64,000 nt of DNA from Phycisphaerae bacterium RAS1 (GTDB lineage Bacteria; Planctomycetota; Phycisphaerae; UBA1845; Fen-1342), in contig SMLU01000004.1 in NCBI GenBank assembly GCA_007859745.1, positions 186,001-250,000 on the forward strand, given 5' to 3'. Position numbers and translations under genes: made by a program. Shown here piece by piece: positions 51,152 to 58,720 of the stretch. Every line of letters begins with the position of its first letter. Position 1 is the stretch's first letter. Under the pieces are notes generated by a model. It was not told the DNA's origin. It did no database searches and was given only the letters and a program-made list of their open reading frames with translations.

Positions 51152-51270
51152 GTGGCACCGGTCTTGGACGTCTCCGACCGGTGCATGTTTCGACGGGTCT
51201 TCGACCCGTGGATTCCGCTGCGGGTCGGAGACCCGCAGAAACACCCACCGGTCACAGACCGGCGCCACAA
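51152..51270. repeat. Cluster of REP-like stem-loops related to CRISPR spacer A
   Basis: Three hairpins in a row: GTGGCACCGGT..ACCGGTG, CTGCGGGTCGGAGACCCGCA-G, and CACCGGTCACAGACCGGCGCC. The first and third resemble the type A spacer of the CRISPR array (complement GTGGCACCGGTTTCCAACCG). They separate the acyltransferase fusion from the next gene. Confidence 0.75.
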
Positions 51271-51277
51271 CTGACCT

Positions 51278-52795
51278 ATGCGAATGGCCCGACAAGCCGG
51301 TGATTGGCGCGTGATTGTGCTCACGACGATCGCACCGCTGCTCATTCTCTCGATTCTCTGCGCGCTTCATGTGCCGCTGGGCAAACCCGCAACGCTGACC
51401 TACCTCTACTCGCCGATTCCGCTCCGCCGGATCGGCAGCGCCCTGGCGTTGCTGCCGATCGCCGCGCTCGCGGGCTACGCGGTTGTTCTGTGTGACGGAC
51501 TCACGCGCGGCCGACGGCGGCTGGGGTTGGCGCTTGCGGCGCTTTCACTGATCGGCGTCGGCACATGGAGTTACTTTGCACCGCCCGAACATGTGAATCA
51601 GCACGTCTTCAACATGCAGTCGCCCTCGCACGACGGCGCGTTCGTGTACGAGGCGTTTCAGTTTGACGACTGCCGCGGCTACCTGCGCGATTTCCCGCAG
51701 CGGGCCGCGACGCCGCCCGCGGAAATGAAAGGCACGCGCGTCATCAGCAACCCGCCGGGCACGACGCTTCTGGCGTATGGCGTCCGCCGGGCGCTGGGCG
51801 ATGCGGCCCTCGACATCCTCGATGTGCCGGAAGGCGCCGCCGAGCTGCGTTTCTTCCGGCTGCGGGCGGGCGTCGGGTTGGTCACACTCTGGATATTCAC
51901 GGGCCTGTGGATCGCGTCGGCCGCGGTGATCTACGGGACCGGCCGGCTTTATTTCGCGGAGGCGCCGTCGGCGGCGCTGGCGATTCTCAGCGTGGTAACG
52001 CCGATGACGCTGCTGTTTGCGCCCGGAAAGGACGTGGCGCAGCTCTTCACGCTTAGCGTTCCGCTGTACCTATGGCTGATGGCGTGGAGAACCGGGCGCC
52101 GGTGGGCCGCGGCGGCGGCGGGGCTGTGCCTTGCGGCGGCGATCCTTGTAAGCCTGGTGCACGCCTGGCTGGCGGCGATAGTTGTTGCCGCGTGCGTGGT
52201 TGCGGAGCTCCGAGGCGGCCAGTTGGGTCGTCGGCTGATGCTGCTGCTCATCGCGGGAGCGGGCGCGATGGTCGGCTGGGGGGCGCTCTGGGTGATCGGC
52301 GTTGACGTGCCATCCACGTTGCGGGCCGTGGCGCGGGCCCAGGCCGAGGTGACGCGCGGCGCCAGCGCGATGCCGCTGATGTGGCAACTGCTGGGCGTTC
52401 CGATCTTCGTGCTTTTTTGCGGCCCGGCGGTGGTTCTCGCGCTGGCCGGCGCGTTTCGACCGGGCGCGGCGGCGGTCGGTGGCCGTTTCGCGCGCGCTCT
52501 CAGTGTAGGCGCGCTGGTCGTAATGCTTGCGACGATCGGCTTTACCAACATGGAAACGCCGCGGCTGTGGATTGCTTTCGTTCCGCTGCTCCTGCTCGCG
52601 GCGTTTCTACGAACCGACGAGTCCATGGCGTCGCGTCCTAGCCAAGGCTCGCTGGGACACGCGACGCGGCGGGCGCGCTGGCTGGGGATGCTCGTGGCGG
52701 GTCAGATTGCGGCGGGCGGCTTGCAGTGGTCACTGATGGACATGCGCGAGACGGAAACGCGTCTGATCGGCGAGACGCCGCGCTTCTTTAAGTAA
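51278..52795 (+). CDS. Polytopic membrane protein, unknown function
   Basis: A 505-residue integral membrane protein with about 11 hydrophobic segments (for example LTTIAPLLILSILCALHV, IGSALALLPIAALAGYAVVL, VTLWIFTGLWIASAAVIY). A soluble loop after helix 3 contains FNMQSPSHDGAFVYEAFQFDDC, and RVISNPPGTTLLAYG follows. The layout recalls GT-C membrane glycosyltransferases, where an acidic residue in the first extracytoplasmic loop is catalytic, but the similarity is only architectural. ATG 51278 has no clear Shine-Dalgarno site. Confidence 0.65.
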   Translation: MRMARQAGDWRVIVLTTIAPLLILSILCALHVPLGKPATLTYLYSPIPLRRIGSALALLPIAALAGYAVVLCDGLTRGRRRLGLALAALSLIGVGTWSYFAPPEHVNQHVFNMQSPSHDGAFVYEAFQFDDCRGYLRDFPQRAATPPAEMKGTRVISNPPGTTLLAYGVRRALGDAALDILDVPEGAAELRFFRLRAGVGLVTLWIFTGLWIASAAVIYGTGRLYFAEAPSAALAILSVVTPMTLLFAPGKDVAQLFTLSVPLYLWLMAWRTGRRWAAAAAGLCLAAAILVSLVHAWLAAIVVAACVVAELRGGQLGRRLMLLLIAGAGAMVGWGALWVIGVDVPSTLRAVARAQAEVTRGASAMPLMWQLLGVPIFVLFCGPAVVLALAGAFRPGAAAVGGRFARALSVGALVVMLATIGFTNMETPRLWIAFVPLLLLAAFLRTDESMASRPSQGSLGHATRRARWLGMLVAGQIAAGGLQWSLMDMRETETRLIGETPRFFK

Positions 52796-52871
52796 CCCGC
52801 GCCGGCTGCTTGCGTGATGGCCTCTTACCCATGCCGCTCATGCCACTGGCACGAGCGGTAGCGCCGCGACT

Positions 52872-54293
52872 CTACTTCCCCTTCTTTGCGCCTGCCGGCG
52901 CGCTGGTCGTCGGACGCTCGGCCGCCTCTCGCTGAGCGCGCGTCGGGAGCTTCTCCAGCCGCGGCTTGAGCGACTCGTTGAAGATGTCGTCAATCGGTTT
53001 CATGAGTGCCGCGGAATTGGTGCGCAGCTCCTTGAGCCGGGCCGTACGTTGCTCGCCGCCAACCGCGACGGCCTCGTCGATTTCCTTCTCATGCGCCGTG
53101 ATGTCTTGTTTCCGGCGATTCAGGTACGAGGCTGCCTGCTCCTGACAGGACTGCAGAATGCTCTTTGCGCGACCGGATTGGGCCTCGTCGAGCGCGTACC
53201 GGGCGATGAAGCGGCCGGTGTATGCCTCCCAGACGGAGATGAACGATTCGGGCGAACCGGCGCCGGAGTCGCGCGACCACTGGAGACGGCGCAGCGTCTC
53301 CTTGTCGCCCGACGAACCCGGACTGCAGAGCGCCTGCCGCTCAACAAGCTCCAGGTAGCGCGGGCCGAGCCGCAGTTCACCGGCGGTGATGCGCTCGTTG
53401 AATTCACGCTTCGAAATGATGCGTTCGCCGTCCCAGAACTGTACGTCGCCGATGGGGGCGAGGTGTTTCTTGTCGTCCACCTGCTGCAGCCGGATTCCGG
53501 GATCGATGCCGATGTCGGCCGGCGACAACCGGGGCGGGTGTTCGGGGCGGTCAAACTCCGCGGTTTCAATCTCGATCACATCGACGAGCGCGGCGCCCTC
53601 GTCGCGCGAGCCGTAGTACGTCTCGATCCGCTTTGGAAACCACAACCGTCCGAACTTCTGTAGCGTGGTCCGTGTTTCGGTCAGCAACGTGCCATCTTCG
53701 GAATATGCGGCGACGCGGACGGGATTCCAGTCTTTCTCGGGGTCGATCCAGAAGCGTGTCGCGCCCTGAGGTTGCGTGCACGTCACGACGTGCAAACCAT
53801 TCTCAATTGTCTCCGAAAATGCGACACGCGACCTACCGGCGAAGGTGCAGTCGGCAGTCGAACCGGAGGGATTGCCCGGTCCAGCGCCAAATGACCGGGG
53901 ATCGAGAAATCGGGGAGAGTCGGGCGCAAGCGAGAAGTAGTCCGCCTCCAGTCGTTGAGCCTCGTGACGAAATACCTTGCCCTCTTGATTGAGCGCAAGA
54001 AGCGGATTGTCCTGGTTCGCGGATGGCCGACCTTCCAAGTCCCTGTACAACACGCCTTCAGAATCCGGCAGGGCCTCGACCGTATAATCTGCGCCGGCTA
54101 CGCGGTGCCGGCGCCGGGCGGGCATCAGTCCGCGTGCGTGGTCTGTGTACGTCAATTCGATCGCGGCGGTCACGAACGCTTCGCGCGCCTGTTGCATCGC
54201 CATCAGGGCACGCGGCCGACGATCAACTTGCTCGTTGGACTGCGCCGCGCTAATGAGCATGGCGGCGAAGAGGTTTGCGGCGAGCGCGAACAT
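52872..54293 (-). CDS. Secreted protein with C-terminal coiled coil, unknown function
   Basis: A 473-residue protein with N-terminal signal peptide (FALAANLFAAMLISAAQS). The middle is beta-rich and contains ENGLHVVTCTQPQGATRFWIDPEKDWNPVRVAAYSEDG and RLWFPKRIETYYG, resembling LolA/LolB-like outer-membrane lipoprotein-sorting folds, though weakly. The C-terminal 120 residues are helical and charged (LNRRKQDITAHEKEIDEAVAVG) and end in an Ala/Pro/Lys-rich tail. ATG 54293 has GGAG 6 bp upstream; a GTG lies one codon earlier. No function is assigned. Confidence 0.65.
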   Translation of the reverse strand: MFALAANLFAAMLISAAQSNEQVDRRPRALMAMQQAREAFVTAAIELTYTDHARGLMPARRRHRVAGADYTVEALPDSEGVLYRDLEGRPSANQDNPLLALNQEGKVFRHEAQRLEADYFSLAPDSPRFLDPRSFGAGPGNPSGSTADCTFAGRSRVAFSETIENGLHVVTCTQPQGATRFWIDPEKDWNPVRVAAYSEDGTLLTETRTTLQKFGRLWFPKRIETYYGSRDEGAALVDVIEIETAEFDRPEHPPRLSPADIGIDPGIRLQQVDDKKHLAPIGDVQFWDGERIISKREFNERITAGELRLGPRYLELVERQALCSPGSSGDKETLRRLQWSRDSGAGSPESFISVWEAYTGRFIARYALDEAQSGRAKSILQSCQEQAASYLNRRKQDITAHEKEIDEAVAVGGEQRTARLKELRTNSAALMKPIDDIFNESLKPRLEKLPTRAQREAAERPTTSAPAGAKKGK

Positions 54294-54314
54294 CACGATC
54301 TCCGGATAGCCGCG

Positions 54315-54743
54315 TCAAGGCAAGACGTAACAGGGGTTTCGTCCGACGACGACTTTCTTCTGCCCCGTGCTTTGCCCGTTCGGCGCCAAGTAATTGGGAA
54401 CACAATCGCAGGGTGGAGTTTGCGGATCGCATGGGTAAGATTTCCAGCACAACACGAACTCCTGCCCCAGTTCCTTGTAATCATCGCCAGCGACGGCGGA
54501 CCGCCCCGACGCGCACAGGATAACCAACCCGGGTGCAGCACACCCAGGATCTAGGCAGGCTCCGCAGTTGCTGTCCTGGCAATCTGCGCACGCATTCCCT
54601 GAATACTGAATGTCCCAAAGGCAGTCCTCAGATCCTTGCGCCAACGCGGCTTCAGACATGGCAGCCAAGACAAAACACAATCCGATGAGTCGCAGTCGAA
54701 TGACAGTCTCCTTCCACAGATGGGCAGATGGGCAGATGGGCAT
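54315..54743 (-). CDS. Small secreted Cys-rich protein with repeat at its start
   Basis: A protein of up to 142 residues. A signal peptide (LRLIGLCFVLAAMSEAALAQ) is followed by a mature part of about 105 residues with 12 Cys, many paired as CADCQDSNCGACLDPGC and CDPQTPPCDC, suggesting disulfide bonding. The start is unclear: GGAG sits 6 bp before an ATT codon, while the nearest ATG codons lie in an 8-bp tandem repeat (54718-54765) read as MPICPSAHLW. Changes in repeat number would shift the frame of those ATGs. It lies 19 bp upstream of the secreted coiled-coil gene on the same strand. Confidence 0.6.
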   Translation of the reverse strand: MPICPSAHLWKETVIRLRLIGLCFVLAAMSEAALAQGSEDCLWDIQYSGNACADCQDSNCGACLDPGCAAPGLVILCASGRSAVAGDDYKELGQEFVLCWKSYPCDPQTPPCDCVPNYLAPNGQSTGQKKVVVGRNPCYVLP

Positions 54744-54765
54744 ATGGGCAGATGGGCAGATGGGC
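54718..54765. repeat. Octameric tandem repeat AGATGGGC x6
   Basis: Six 8-bp units (one reads ATATGGGC) cover the putative start of the Cys-rich secreted protein. Eight is not a multiple of three, so slippage would change the frame. Confidence 0.85.
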
Positions 54766-55021
54766 CCGCGAGCCCATCGCTCAAGTCAAAGAGTAACACA
54801 CTTTGGCAAGCTGTCAACCGATTTCTCGCCTCAACGCCCGGTTTTTCCGGGTCTTGCAGTGCCAATCTGCTTGCGCGACGACGCGCGACCCAGCGGAGCA
54901 CGAAGCGCGAGCGAATGCCTGCCGACGCACGAAATCCTCGGCTTCGCGGCCTTGGACCCGGGCGGGACACACATACTCCCAGGTCTTGTGCGGCTACTTG
55001 GAGTCGTCCGGCCCACGCCGG

Positions 55022-57034
55022 CTACCGGCGCGACGGCTTTCTGATCGGCCGTCGCGTGCCGGTGTCCCATGTCTTTCGGCGGCCGGCCAGATAGGCCCCC
55101 GTCAGCGACTCGGGCGCCTCGCACACCTGCTGCGGCCGGCCCTGCGCCACCACGCGCCCGCCGCGCACGCCCGGCCCCGGTCCGAAATCCACCAGCCAGT
55201 CGGCCGCCAACATCGTGTCGTGGTCGTGTTCGACAACGATGACCGTGTTTCCTAGGTCGCGCAGCCGCTGGAGCGAAGCCAGAAGCCGCCGGTTGTCGCG
55301 CGGGTGCAGCCCGATGCTCGGCTCGTCCAGCACGTACAGCACGCCGGTCAATCCGCAGCCGATCTGGCTCGCCAGGCGGATGCGCTGCGACTCGCCGCCG
55401 GAGAGCGTCGGCGCGGCGCGATCCAGCGTCAGGTAGTCCAGCCCGACGTCCAGCAGGAATCGCAGCCGGGCGCGGATTTCCTTCAGCGGCTCCTCGGCGA
55501 TCAAGGCCCGCGCCCCGCTGACGTCGAGCTGGTCGAAGAACTCCAGCGCCCGGCGGATGGGGAGCCGGCTGGCTTCCACGATATTCAGCGTCGCGGCGCC
55601 GCGCGTGCCGCCGCCGGCGCGGCTCGTCAACGTAACGGCGAGAGCTTCTTTCCGCAGTCGAGCCCCGCCGCATTCGCCGCAGAGCGCCACGCGCATGAAC
55701 TGCTCGTAGAAGCGGCGCACCATCGCCGATGCTGATTTGCGGTAGCGCGAGCGCAAGTCGGCGATCACGCCTTCGAACGGTCCGCCGTGCCGCCACACGC
55801 CGAAGCGGCCTTTCCACTCAAACGTGAGGTGTGCGTCGTCCGTGCCATAGAGCAACGCCTGCCGGCCGGCTTCCGGCAGTTGATCCCACGGGGCGTCCAG
55901 ATCGAAGCCGATGTGCCGCGCGACGCCGCGGTAGATGTGCTCCGGCCACTTTCCGGGCCGTCGGCGCAGGGCGACGATGCAGGGAGACAGGAACGACCTG
56001 GTCGAATCGGGAATCAGCAGCTTCGGATCGAAATCAAAGGACGTGCCGAGTCCGTCGCAGCGTGCGCACATGCCCTGGGGACTGTTAAAGCTGAAAAGCT
56101 GCGGATCGGGCGGCTCAAAACTCACGCCGCAGTCGGAACAAGCGAACCCGGCGGACAGGAGAATGTCCCGCCCGGCGCCGTGGACCTCAGCGCCCGCGGC
56201 CGCGCCGCCGCGTTTGACAGCTTCCTGGGGTGGAACGGGCATCTTGCCTGTTCCTGGCGTAGCGGGGGCGGGCGAGACGCCCGCCCCGCCCCAATCGCTC
56301 GCAAGGTCACTCGGGCACACAATCACGACACCGTCGCCCTGGGCCAGCGCCAGCTCAAGCGCTTCGGCCAGCCGGCCGCGCGCCGCGCGGCGGATCGTCA
56401 CGCGATCGATGACGACCTCGATATGGTGCCGGCGATTGCGGTCCAGCGGCGGCGGGTCGGACAGGTGGATGTAGACGCCGTCGACGCGGGCGCGGGCGAA
56501 GCCCTGCTGCAGCAGCTCGGCGAAGAGGTCGCGATGCTCGCCCTTCTGGGCACGCACCTTCGGAGAAAGCAGCGTGCACGCCGTGCCCTCGCCGAGGGCG
56601 AGAATCTGAGCGAGCATCTGCTCGCGCGTCTGGGCGGCGATTTCGCGGCCGCAGCGCGTGCAGTGGGGCGTGCCGGCCCGGGCGAAGAGCACGCGCGCGT
56701 AGTCATAAATCTGCGTGATCGTGCCGACCGTGCTGCGCGGGTTCCAGCCGCTGGTTTTCTGCTGAATCGAGATGGAGGGAGACAATCCGGTGATCTGGTC
56801 CACATCCGGCTTGGGGAGCTGCCCCATGAACTGCCGCGCGTAGGAGCTGAGCGACTCGATGTAGCGCCGTTGCCCCTCCGCGTAGAGCGTGTCGAACGCG
56901 AGGCTGCTCTTGCCGCTGCCTGAGACGCCGGTGAAGCAGATCAGCTTGTTTCTCGGGAGCGTGAGCGAGACGTCGCGCAGGTTATGCACGCGCGCCCCGG
57001 CGACGCGGATGGGCTGAGAGCTGAGCGACGCCAT
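55022..57034 (-). CDS. Half-length UvrA (N-terminal ATPase half only)
   Basis: A 670-residue protein matching the N-terminal half of the excinuclease damage sensor UvrA. Walker A GVSGSGKSS (37-44), QRRYIESLSSYARQFMGQL, the first zinc module HCTRCGREI, the UvrB-binding region (AQKGEHRDLFAELL, GFARARVDG), CSDCGVSFEPP..CARCDGLG, signature LSGGES (544-549) and Walker B VLYVLDEP are intact. Full UvrA (about 940 residues) would continue with a second ABC domain after TGAYLAGRR, but here the gene stops 18 residues later and no second Walker A follows in any frame. Residues about 248-269 come from an in-frame 66-bp repeat. It may work with a separate C-terminal half elsewhere or as an accessory UvrA-like protein. 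Confidence 0.88.
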   Translation of the reverse strand: MASLSSQPIRVAGARVHNLRDVSLTLPRNKLICFTGVSGSGKSSLAFDTLYAEGQRRYIESLSSYARQFMGQLPKPDVDQITGLSPSISIQQKTSGWNPRSTVGTITQIYDYARVLFARAGTPHCTRCGREIAAQTREQMLAQILALGEGTACTLLSPKVRAQKGEHRDLFAELLQQGFARARVDGVYIHLSDPPPLDRNRRHHIEVVIDRVTIRRAARGRLAEALELALAQGDGVVIVCPSDLASDWGGAGVSPAPATPGTGKMPVPPQEAVKRGGAAAGAEVHGAGRDILLSAGFACSDCGVSFEPPDPQLFSFNSPQGMCARCDGLGTSFDFDPKLLIPDSTRSFLSPCIVALRRRPGKWPEHIYRGVARHIGFDLDAPWDQLPEAGRQALLYGTDDAHLTFEWKGRFGVWRHGGPFEGVIADLRSRYRKSASAMVRRFYEQFMRVALCGECGGARLRKEALAVTLTSRAGGGTRGAATLNIVEASRLPIRRALEFFDQLDVSGARALIAEEPLKEIRARLRFLLDVGLDYLTLDRAAPTLSGGESQRIRLASQIGCGLTGVLYVLDEPSIGLHPRDNRRLLASLQRLRDLGNTVIVVEHDHDTMLAADWLVDFGPGPGVRGGRVVAQGRPQQVCEAPESLTGAYLAGRRKTWDTGTRRPIRKPSRR
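56227..56292. repeat. 66-bp intergenic-type palindrome inserted in frame in uvrA
   Basis: GGGGTGGAACGGGCATC ... GGGCGAGACGCCCGCCC, nearly the same as the element at 45774. Its length is a multiple of three, and it encodes a Gly/Pro/Val-rich loop (WGGAGVSPAPATPGTGKMPV) after the UvrB-binding region. Confidence 0.88.
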
Positions 57035-57157
57035 GGCCGGAGGTTATCCCAGAATGGCTGCGGCGGACAGCCGGACGCGTGTGGCGCCGAGCATGAGCGA
57101 ATTTGACGCCGCGGGCTTGGTCCCGTATATTTCGCACAGCCTCTCGCATCCTGAACT

Positions 57158-57230
57158 GTCCCCATCGTCTAGAGGCCCAGGACACCGGCTTTTCAAGCCG
57201 AGAACACGGGTTCGAATCCCGTTGGGGGCA
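57158..57230 (+). tRNA. tRNA-Glu(UUC)
   Basis: 73 nt folding as a cloverleaf: acceptor GTCCCCA/TGGGGGC, D arm TCGTCTAGAGGCCCAGGACA, anticodon loop TTTTCAA with anticodon TTC at 57192-57194, and T arm ACGGGTTCGAATCCCGT. It is very similar to bacterial tRNA-Glu. The first anticodon-stem pair is a C-A mismatch, the discriminator base is A, and CCA is not encoded. Confidence 0.95.
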
Positions 57231-57461
57231 GTCCTGCGCACACACCTTGGGACGCCCTACCGTTCAACGTCACGCGCTCCGATTCGCCGTTCTTGGGGGG
57301 ATCGCCGATGGCTGAATTGAACGCGCCGCCTCGGATCACCCCGCCCGCGAAGGCCGCCACCACGATCGTGGCGGTTTCAACGAGCTTCCGGACGTTCGCG
57401 TCCGACGGCGATTTCACCGTCGGACGCGGGGGTTTAACGCTACGGCGAAGCCTGATCCGCT
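57231..57461. other. Intergenic gap without a supported gene
   Basis: A 62-codon frame from ATG 57309 has a possible GGGGGG Shine-Dalgarno site but no recognisable product, and it runs into the convergent gene's end. A GCGTCCGACGGCG..CGTCGGACGC palindrome near 57400 could terminate the HAF-repeat gene. Confidence 0.4.
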
Positions 57462-58694
57462 CTAGTTTTGCGACAGCAACGCCACAAACGGATTGATGTC
57501 CAGCACGTCCGCGTTGCCGTCGGCATTGACGTCCGCGTTCATGATGTCACACTCGGGATACTGCTGTGCATACGCCGCCGGGCCGCTCAGCGCCGTGATG
57601 AACGGGTTGATGTCCAGCACATCGACGGCCGCGTCGCAGTTCAAATCGCCGGCCAGCGGCGGAACAAGGACGTATGACTTGTACATGCCTCCACCGCCGT
57701 ACCCGTAGCCGACGATCCAGCCGGCGTCGTTGACCGCGGTGGCGGTCATCAGCGTAAATCCCGCCGTGTTCGTCAGAAGGTTCAGGTCGCGGATGCCGTT
57801 GCCCGGGTCATACACGAACGCCCGGCTGGAGGCCGTCGGCGTAAAGATCGTTCCCACGACGACGCCGTGCGCGTTGATGCTGGTGGGCTTCACGTACGGT
57901 TGATAGTCGGGAGAGGGCAACGGCAAGAGCGTGACGCCGGAGACGGGCGACCATGTGTAACCATAACTCACCTGGCCGTTTTGCTCGCGGCGGTTGCCGA
58001 CGATTGTCCCGTCCTCCTCAATATCGACCACGGTTGTTTGTATGTTCGGACCGGCGAAGAGGCTGCTGACGTAGAAGTACTGGCCGGTCTCGAGGTCATA
58101 GACATAGCCGTCGGGCTGGCTGTTGCCGCCGGTCCAGCCGATGACCAGGCCGGTGTTGGTAACATGCGACGCGCCCTTGGCGCCTGGGACCGGCAGCGTG
58201 CGGGCGCCATTGACGGCATCCCACAGATAGGGGACTTGCAGCACGCCCTGGCTGTTGGAGCAATTGCATATCTGCATCGAGCCGACGGCCAGGCCGGCGT
58301 CGTTGACGTCCGACAACACAAGCGGGTAGTAATAGCCGGGCACAATCGGGACGGTGGTGAGCTGGCCGCTGGGAATGTCATAGAGCTGCGCCACGCCGGC
58401 CAGCGCGCCGTTGTCGCTGATACCGTGCGGCCAACTGATTCCCACGGCGGTCTTTCCGGCGGCCAACGACCAGTAGAATCCGGAGTAGCTGATGGACGAG
58501 CCGTACTGGTACGTGGACGTACCGCAGGCTACGCCGTTGTTGTTGATGTCATAGATGTAGCATTCTCGCAGGCCGTAGGTTGTCGTGAATGCGTCGACGA
58601 GGTGGAAGCGGTATTCCTCCGCCACGACGGTCGCGGCCAGAGCTTGTACCAGGCACCACGCCGCGATACGCGCGGCCGGGGATGTGCGGGTCAT
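57462..58694 (-). CDS. Secreted HAF-repeat protein with dockerin-like C-terminus
   Basis: A 410-residue exported protein. The signal peptide is AAWCLVQALAATVVAEE. The body carries repeated HAF-type motifs (GISDNGALAGVAQLYD, DVNDAGLAVGSMQI, HVTNTGLVIGWTGG, SINAHGVVVGTIF, AVNDAGWIVGYGYGGG), each built on N-x-x-G-x-V-x-G and forming a probable beta-propeller. The C-terminal 65 residues are a dockerin-like pair: GDLNCDAAVDVLDINPFITA and ADVNADGNADVLDINPFV. The start at 58694 was chosen for the signal peptide. It follows the PKD protein gene by 26 bp on the same strand, so co-transcription is likely. Confidence 0.85.
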   Translation of the reverse strand: MTRTSPAARIAAWCLVQALAATVVAEEYRFHLVDAFTTTYGLRECYIYDINNNGVACGTSTYQYGSSISYSGFYWSLAAGKTAVGISWPHGISDNGALAGVAQLYDIPSGQLTTVPIVPGYYYPLVLSDVNDAGLAVGSMQICNCSNSQGVLQVPYLWDAVNGARTLPVPGAKGASHVTNTGLVIGWTGGNSQPDGYVYDLETGQYFYVSSLFAGPNIQTTVVDIEEDGTIVGNRREQNGQVSYGYTWSPVSGVTLLPLPSPDYQPYVKPTSINAHGVVVGTIFTPTASSRAFVYDPGNGIRDLNLLTNTAGFTLMTATAVNDAGWIVGYGYGGGGMYKSYVLVPPLAGDLNCDAAVDVLDINPFITALSGPAAYAQQYPECDIMNADVNADGNADVLDINPFVALLSQN

Positions 58695-58720
58695 CGCGAG
58701 CCTCCAGTAGGCGCGGCCAG

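Noticed and set aside
57309-57496. Short + strand frame after tRNA-Glu
   Set aside because: It has a possible ribosome site but no recognisable product, and it overlaps the convergent HAF-repeat gene.
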